Below are positions 44,269 through 48,464 of a stretch of DNA of 48,464 nucleotides, one piece after another. The notes under the pieces are model-generated. The model saw only the letters and a program-made list of their open reading frames with translations. It had not been told where the DNA came from and searched no databases. Position numbers and translations under genes: made by a program. The stretch is from Eubacterium sp. (GTDB lineage Bacteria > Bacillota > Clostridia > Lachnospirales > Lachnospiraceae), in NCBI GenBank assembly GCA_024681515.1, contig JAILAR010000163.1:1-48464 (forward strand), in the 5' to 3' direction. Positions within the stretch are counted from its first letter, which is position 1, and each line of letters begins with the position of its first letter.

Positions 44269-44341
44269 TTCACAGTCCACCACCTGACGGCGACGGATCC
44301 GCTGTGCTGCGCACATCGGGCGCGCTGACGCACTGTGAATC
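44267..44341. repeat. Long inverted repeat overlapping the stop codon
   Basis: GATTCACAGT (44267-44276) and ACTGTGAATC (44332-44341) pair perfectly. An inner hairpin TGTGC/GCACA lies at 44313-44325. It has no T tail, so it is more like a REP or RNA-stabilising element than a terminator. Confidence 0.6.
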
Positions 44342-44349
44342 GTGTCAAA

Positions 44350-44367
44350 ATATGACATATGTCATAT
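44350..44367. promoter_or_regulatory. Perfect 18-bp palindrome, candidate operator
   Basis: ATATGACATATGTCATAT is fully self-complementary, as expected for a dimeric repressor site (TetR or MarR type). It lies just before the terminator-like hairpin in front of the ABC transporter genes. Confidence 0.5.
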
Positions 44368-44374
44368 GAAAAAC

Positions 44375-44432
44375 ATACCATCCGATGACAGAGCTCACTT
44401 ACAGTCTCTGCCGTCGGGTGGTATATTTTGTT
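44375..44432 (+). terminator. Intrinsic terminator or attenuator before the ABC genes
   Basis: A long stem pairs ATACCATCCGATGACAGAG with CTCTGCCGTCGGGTGGTAT, apart from a few mismatches and G-U pairs, followed by ATTTTGTTT. It ends the membrane protein transcript or attenuates the ABC operon. Confidence 0.8.
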
Positions 44433-44494
44433 TAGAACGAAAAACAAGGCATATTTGACACAAACAGAAACTGTCCGTCAGAAAGGAAGCTGCC

Positions 44495-45442
44495 ATGAGC
44501 GAAACGATTGTAAAAGTTACGAATCTTGTGAAAAGGTATAAGGAACTGATCGCGCTGGATAATTTCAGTCTGGAGATCGAGAAAGGCGAGGTCTTCGGTC
44601 TGCTGGGACCCAACGGTTCCGGTAAGTCCACCACCATCAACTGCCTTCTGTCGCTGCTCACATATGATAAGGGTGAGGTTCAGCTCTTCGGTCAGAAGAT
44701 GACCAAGGACCGCCGGGATCTGAAAGCACGGATCGGTCTGGTGAGTCAGAATGTGGCGGTCTTCGATGAACTGACGGTACAGGAAAATGTGGATTTCTTC
44801 TGCGGTCTGTACATCCAGGATAAGAAGACCCGGGACAAATACGTGCAGGAGGCCATCGATTTCGTCGACATCGGGGATTTCCGGAAGTTCTTTCCGAAGA
44901 AGCTTTCCGGCGGTCTTCTCAGAAGACTGAACATCGCCTGCGGCATCGCACACAAGCCGGAGCTGATCATTTTCGATGAGCCGACGGTAGCGGTTGATCC
45001 CCAGTCCCGGAACAAGATCCTGGAAGGGATCACGGAGCTGAATAAGAAGGGCGCCACCGTGATCTACACCTCCCACTATATGGAAGAGGTAGAGCAGATC
45101 TGCTCCCGGATCCTCATCATGGACAAGGGCCACGAGGTGGCCTCCGGTACCTCCGAGGAACTGAAGGCGAAGATCAAGAATACCGAAAATGTCATCGTGG
45201 ATATCAAGAAGCTTTCCGCAGAGGACATCGAGGGCATCCGGAAGCTGAACCACGTATACGAGGTGAGTTACCAGAATCAGCGGCTTACCATTAAGTGCAG
45301 CGGCGGTAAGCACAATATCTCCCACGTCATCGAGTATTTTGCAGAGAAAAACCTGAGCTACGGCCGGATCTATTCCGAGCTGCCCACACTGAATGATGTC
45401 TTCCTGGAGATCACGGGCAAGGAGCTGAGGGACAAAGAGTGA
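44495..45442 (+). CDS. ABC transporter ATP-binding protein (ABC-2 export type)
   Basis: A 315-residue ATPase. Walker A GPNGSGKS has Lys44. The signature is LSGGLLRRL (LSGGL rather than LSGGQ), followed by Walker B LIIFDEP. A C-terminal extension (about 220-315) is typical of ABC-2 exporters. It powers the two membrane subunits encoded downstream. The start is preceded by AGAAAGGAAG. The substrate is unknown; drugs, peptides, sodium or lipids are all handled by this group. Confidence 0.93.
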   Translation: MSETIVKVTNLVKRYKELIALDNFSLEIEKGEVFGLLGPNGSGKSTTINCLLSLLTYDKGEVQLFGQKMTKDRRDLKARIGLVSQNVAVFDELTVQENVDFFCGLYIQDKKTRDKYVQEAIDFVDIGDFRKFFPKKLSGGLLRRLNIACGIAHKPELIIFDEPTVAVDPQSRNKILEGITELNKKGATVIYTSHYMEEVEQICSRILIMDKGHEVASGTSEELKAKIKNTENVIVDIKKLSAEDIEGIRKLNHVYEVSYQNQRLTIKCSGGKHNISHVIEYFAEKNLSYGRIYSELPTLNDVFLEITGKELRDKE

Positions 45443-45444
45443 CA

Positions 45445-45512
45445 GGATTCTTCACTCGCTGCGCTCGTTCAGAATGACATGTCATCCTGAGCCGCAAGCG
45501 GCGAAGGATCCC
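45445..45512. repeat. REP-like double palindrome inside the ABC operon
   Basis: Two inverted copies of a unit meet head to head in TGACA|TGTCA (45475-45484). The unit reads TGTCAT, YCTGA, a GC-rich hairpin, GAAG, RATCC. In the right copy GCCGC/GCGGC with an AA loop is flanked by TGA opposite GAA and ATCC/GGAT. The whole can form one long hairpin or two small ones. Confidence 0.75.
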
Positions 45513-45556
45513 ATCACCGGAACGATAAATGAGTCAAGACGGATACGGAGGAAATC

Positions 45557-46786
45557 ATGTTACGAATTTACGTATTCTATATAAAGAAGCTGCTCCGATC
45601 GAAGAGCATCCTCTTCTGGAGCCTGGCCTTCCCGATCATTCTGGGAAGCCTGTTCTACTTCGCGTTCAGTAACATTTACGGAGATCAGGCCTCGAAGGCC
45701 ATGAAGATCGCCATCGTCGGTGAGAATGCGGAGGAGCACCCGTTCACGAAGGTGCTGCAGGATCTGACCTACGAGGACGGATCGAAAATGATGAACATCA
45801 CATTCACGGATATGGATACGGCAACCGCGATGCTGGATGAAAGTACGAAGGGCGATGCAATGGCCAAGGCCATCTTCGGTTCTTCCCTGGAGAAGGACGA
45901 GGACACATCGGAAACGTCGGACAGCACGAAGACCAAACGGGTCATCGGCGTCATCGAGGTAGGCGGTGAGGCAGGCGTTACCCTGACCATCAAGGAAAAT
46001 GACATGTACCAGAGCATCCTCTCGGGTATAGTCAGTGCGTACCGCCAGAAGGCAGACTTCCTGACAAAAAGCGCAAAGCAGGGAGAGGAAGCCTACGCCA
46101 AAGCCGTGGCCATCGTATCCGAGGATATTGCATATGTTGTAAATAAGGGCGTGGCAGGAGAGAACAAGGATCCCTATGTGGCTTACTTCTACAACCTCAT
46201 CGCCATGATGTGCATGCTGAGCTCCAGTGCGGCGCTGACGATGTTCGTCAGTGTACTGCCGAATGAAACGAATACCGGTCTTCGGATCGGTGCTTCCGGA
46301 GTCAGCCGTCTGAAATATGACTGCGCCATCTTCCTGGCATTGTTCACGCTGCAGATGGTCTGCACAGGCATTGCACTGATCTATCTGATCCCGATCCTGG
46401 GGATCAACTTCGGCGGAAATGCAGGCATGATCCTGCTGACGACTACCATCGGCAACCTGATGGGACTCTCCCTGGGTTACATGGTATCCCATATCGGACA
46501 TTTCTCTTACAAGAAGAAGGATACGATCCTGACCATCATCACTCTGGGCGGCGGCGCCATCTCCGGCCTCTATGCTATCCAGCTGAAGGCAGTGGTGGAA
46601 GCGAAGGCCCCCATCATCAACCGGATCAATCCCATGTCCGTCATAACGGATGCATTTTACTCACTGAATATCTTCGGGACAGGCGACCGCTACCTGCGGG
46701 CGATCCTGACCATGATCGGCCTGTCGGTCATTTTCTTCGTCGTCGGTGTACTGCTGGGAAGGAGGAACCAGTATGAGTCTTTATAA
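45557..46786 (+). CDS. ABC-2 type transporter permease
   Basis: A 409-residue membrane subunit. One N-terminal membrane helix (about 15-38) is followed by a large extracytoplasmic domain (about 40-215), then five or six helices at the C-terminus, the standard ABC-2 plan. The external domain is rich in Asp, Glu, Ser and Thr. It works with the ATPase upstream and overlaps the start of the second permease by 14 bp, so the products are probably a heterodimer. The start is preceded by ACGGAGGAAA. Confidence 0.9.
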   Translation: MLRIYVFYIKKLLRSKSILFWSLAFPIILGSLFYFAFSNIYGDQASKAMKIAIVGENAEEHPFTKVLQDLTYEDGSKMMNITFTDMDTATAMLDESTKGDAMAKAIFGSSLEKDEDTSETSDSTKTKRVIGVIEVGGEAGVTLTIKENDMYQSILSGIVSAYRQKADFLTKSAKQGEEAYAKAVAIVSEDIAYVVNKGVAGENKDPYVAYFYNLIAMMCMLSSSAALTMFVSVLPNETNTGLRIGASGVSRLKYDCAIFLALFTLQMVCTGIALIYLIPILGINFGGNAGMILLTTTIGNLMGLSLGYMVSHIGHFSYKKKDTILTIITLGGGAISGLYAIQLKAVVEAKAPIINRINPMSVITDAFYSLNIFGTGDRYLRAILTMIGLSVIFFVVGVLLGRRNQYESL

Positions 46787-47984
46787 GGCTTTTTTCAAGA
46801 TCGTAAGGAAAAATTGGGTTTCCATCGTTATATTCTTCGGCATTACTCTGGGCATCATCGCGCTCCTCAGCGGGATCTACAAGCAGAAGGCAGACGAGAA
46901 GGCAGTGATGGACAGTTACTCCATCTATGTGGAGGACGAGGATCAGTCCGAAGCGTCCAAAGCGCTGGTGACGTACCTCTCCAAGGTTCACAGTGTATAT
47001 TCGGAAAAACTTACCGAGGACGGTATCCGCGACAACCTGTACTACGAACAGATCGTATCCTGCATCCGGATCCCCAAAGGCTTCGGTGAAACCTTCCTGA
47101 CAACGGGTGAGAATCAGGTGGTCAATACCTACGACGATTCCATGCCGGTGGGAATCTCCATCTCCCTGCAGATCGACAATTTCCTGGAATCCATGCGCAG
47201 TTATGTGCTGTCGGGAGACAGTGTCGCTGATGCGGCTGCGAAGGCCACGGAGTCTCTGGATGTCGCAAAGTATGTAACCATCCGCGCCGACGAGAGAGCG
47301 TCCAACGGCGGGCTCCGCGGTGCATTTAACTACCTTCCCTTCGGAATTCTGTCGGTACTGATCACCGGTATCTTCCCGGTGGTGGCAGGCTTCAATCAGG
47401 GCGAGAAGAAGAACCGGATCCAGGTATCCGCCATGGCACCGGGCAAGCGTACCACGTGGATCCTTGCGGCATCCGCAACCTTCGCGGCAGCCGTTCTGGT
47501 GATCCTGGTGGTGGTTGCAACTATCTCCGGCGGCTCCGGAGTCTCCGGAGGCAACATGCCGGGCAGCGGGACCGATGCTTCTGCAGCTTCCAGAACCATG
47601 GAGGTCTTTACCGAGACCTGGTGGCTGGCCGTGCTGAATGCATTTGTTTTCAGTGCAGTGGTGGCCATGCTCATTTCCATGCTGGCAAATGTACCGTTCT
47701 TCGCGAAGGCACCGGCCACGGTCTTCTCCACCATCGTCGGCCTCGGCTTCTGCTTCCTGGGCGGAACCTTCGTACCCCTCAGCGTGCTTGGTGACAGCGT
47801 AAAAGCCGTCGGCAGATTTCTTCCCACTTACTGGTATTCAGTGGCAAATGACCGCATCTTCACCGGTGGAAATATCTCGGACCTCTGGGAGTGCTTTGCT
47901 CTGCAGCTGGTATTCGGGTTCGCGTGCCTGTTCATCGGACTGGCAGCGGCACGGATCTCGGCGGAGCGGAAGCAGGTGGCGTGA
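46773..47984 (+). CDS. ABC-2 type transporter permease, second subunit
   Basis: A 403-residue membrane subunit with the same plan as its neighbour: an N-terminal helix (about 17-37), an external domain to about 190, and C-terminal helices. A Gly/Ser-rich loop lies between two late helices. The start at 46773 follows AAGGAGG and overlaps the end of the first permease, which indicates translational coupling. With the ATPase and the first permease it completes one exporter. Confidence 0.9.
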   Translation: MSLYKAFFKIVRKNWVSIVIFFGITLGIIALLSGIYKQKADEKAVMDSYSIYVEDEDQSEASKALVTYLSKVHSVYSEKLTEDGIRDNLYYEQIVSCIRIPKGFGETFLTTGENQVVNTYDDSMPVGISISLQIDNFLESMRSYVLSGDSVADAAAKATESLDVAKYVTIRADERASNGGLRGAFNYLPFGILSVLITGIFPVVAGFNQGEKKNRIQVSAMAPGKRTTWILAASATFAAAVLVILVVVATISGGSGVSGGNMPGSGTDASAASRTMEVFTETWWLAVLNAFVFSAVVAMLISMLANVPFFAKAPATVFSTIVGLGFCFLGGTFVPLSVLGDSVKAVGRFLPTYWYSVANDRIFTGGNISDLWECFALQLVFGFACLFIGLAAARISAERKQVA

Positions 47985-48019
47985 GGACCGCAGTGCAGAG
48001 AGGCGCAATCGACGGAATG

Positions 48020-48064
48020 TGCCGGCAGTAATGATTGCGGTAATGGCTGCCGGTGTGTTTTTGG
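48020..48064 (+). terminator. Terminator of the ABC operon
   Basis: CCGGCAG/CTGCCGG stem with an 18-nt loop, followed by TGTGTTTTT. Confidence 0.7.
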
Positions 48065-48070
48065 AAGGTA

Positions 48071-48098
48071 TTGACAGAGCAAAATGAGATGTTATAAT
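48071..48098 (+). promoter_or_regulatory. Promoter of the last lipoprotein gene
   Basis: TTGACA, 16-bp spacer, TATAAT, both hexamers matching consensus. Confidence 0.85.
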
Positions 48099-48195
48099 CA
48101 CATACGGTAAGGGTAAACGGTAACTTCCGAGGAAGTAATCGGGAGAATACACAGATATGCATACAGGTATGCATGCGGAAAGGATGGTAAAGGGT

Positions 48196-48464
48196 ATGAA
48201 GAAAGTAACAAGAAAACTGGCACTTCTTCTTTGCCTCGTGATGCTTGCAACGGCACTGGTTGCCTGCGGCGGAAGCTCTGACGGAGGAAGCTCTGACAGC
48301 GGAAAGACCGACGCAGTGACCGGAACCTGGAAGCAGACCGATGAGGTAAACGGCGACTGGACCTGGACCTTCAGCGGCGGCAGCAAGGCGAAGCTGGTCG
48401 GTAACACAACAGGCTTCGAGAGCGAAGGAACCTACACACTGGATGAGGCAAACAAGAAGCTGAA
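48196..48464 (+). CDS. Small secreted lipoprotein, 3'-truncated by window edge
   Basis: The first 89 residues are visible. A lipoprotein signal peptide ends in LVAC with lipidated Cys24, followed by a Gly/Ser/Asp linker and a beta-rich domain with TGTWKQ and EGTYTLDEANKKL. The plan resembles the lipoprotein at 38826-39206. ATG codons at 48157, 48169 and 48184 are in the same frame. The one at 48196 gives the best signal peptide and lies 12 nt after GGAAAGG. Function unknown. Confidence 0.8.
   Translation, partial: MKKVTRKLALLLCLVMLATALVACGGSSDGGSSDSGKTDAVTGTWKQTDEVNGDWTWTFSGGSKAKLVGNTTGFESEGTYTLDEANKKL

Overview
The window looks like chromosomal DNA from a fermentative, Gram-positive Clostridia, most likely a Lachnospiraceae member. 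The evidence is strong GGAGG ribosome binding sites, sigma-A type promoters (TTGACA, 17 bp, TATAAT-like), moderately GC-rich coding sequence, and gene content (glycogen phosphorylase, cellobiose phosphorylase, acyl-ACP thioesterase, choline-binding-type surface protein). No tRNA, rRNA, CRISPR array, transposase or prophage gene was seen. The first and last genes are cut by the window edges.

Layout. 0-4 kb: two tandem, closely related P-type cation ATPases. 4-6.2 kb: a cytoplasmic GH13 alpha-glucan hydrolase. 6.3-10.5 kb: a 1415-residue RecB-like nuclease fused to a superfamily 1 helicase. 10.9-13.4 kb: uvrB and a small hypothetical gene. 13.5-17.5 kb: a DUF1858 protein divergent from ileS. 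17.6-22 kb: glgP, an acyl carrier protein, an acyl-ACP thioesterase and surE. 22.1-24.4 kb: an AT-richer secreted repeat protein. 24.5-32 kb: the most unusual part, an unknown protein, a VWA protein and a divergent adenylosuccinate-synthetase-like enzyme in one unit, then an NrtR-type Nudix regulator, a membrane diguanylate cyclase and a large methyltransferase in a second. 32.1-37.3 kb: a membrane protein divergent from a type II topoisomerase pair. 37.4-43.1 kb: an ArgD-like aminotransferase, a small lipoprotein, cellobiose phosphorylase and an aldose epimerase. 43.2-48.5 kb: a membrane protein, a three-gene ABC-2 transporter and the start of another small lipoprotein.

Main novelty. Between 24.5 and 27.9 kb the leaders contain hairpins built to one plan: an outer stem, a 3x3 internal loop (mostly GGA opposite GAA) and a GC-rich inner stem. 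They repeat with an exact 104-bp period in two separate arrays. Stem sequences differ between copies while pairing is kept, and the last hairpin of each leader runs directly into the ribosome binding site. A solitary copy lies in front of the small gene at 13.0 kb. The two transcription units of this region also share a promoter with a palindrome filling the spacer (TATTATC, 5 nt, GATAATA), which suggests joint control, possibly by the Nudix regulator. The PurA-like enzyme keeps the catalytic Asp and His but has lost the usual aspartate-binding arginine loop and the guanine-recognition motif, so its substrate is probably different. I propose these genes as one uncharacterised nucleotide-related module; this is inference.

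Two further structured elements stand out: a nested, about 165-nt fold at 37.3 kb with a related partial copy at 10.6 kb, and a REP-like palindrome inside the ABC transporter operon.
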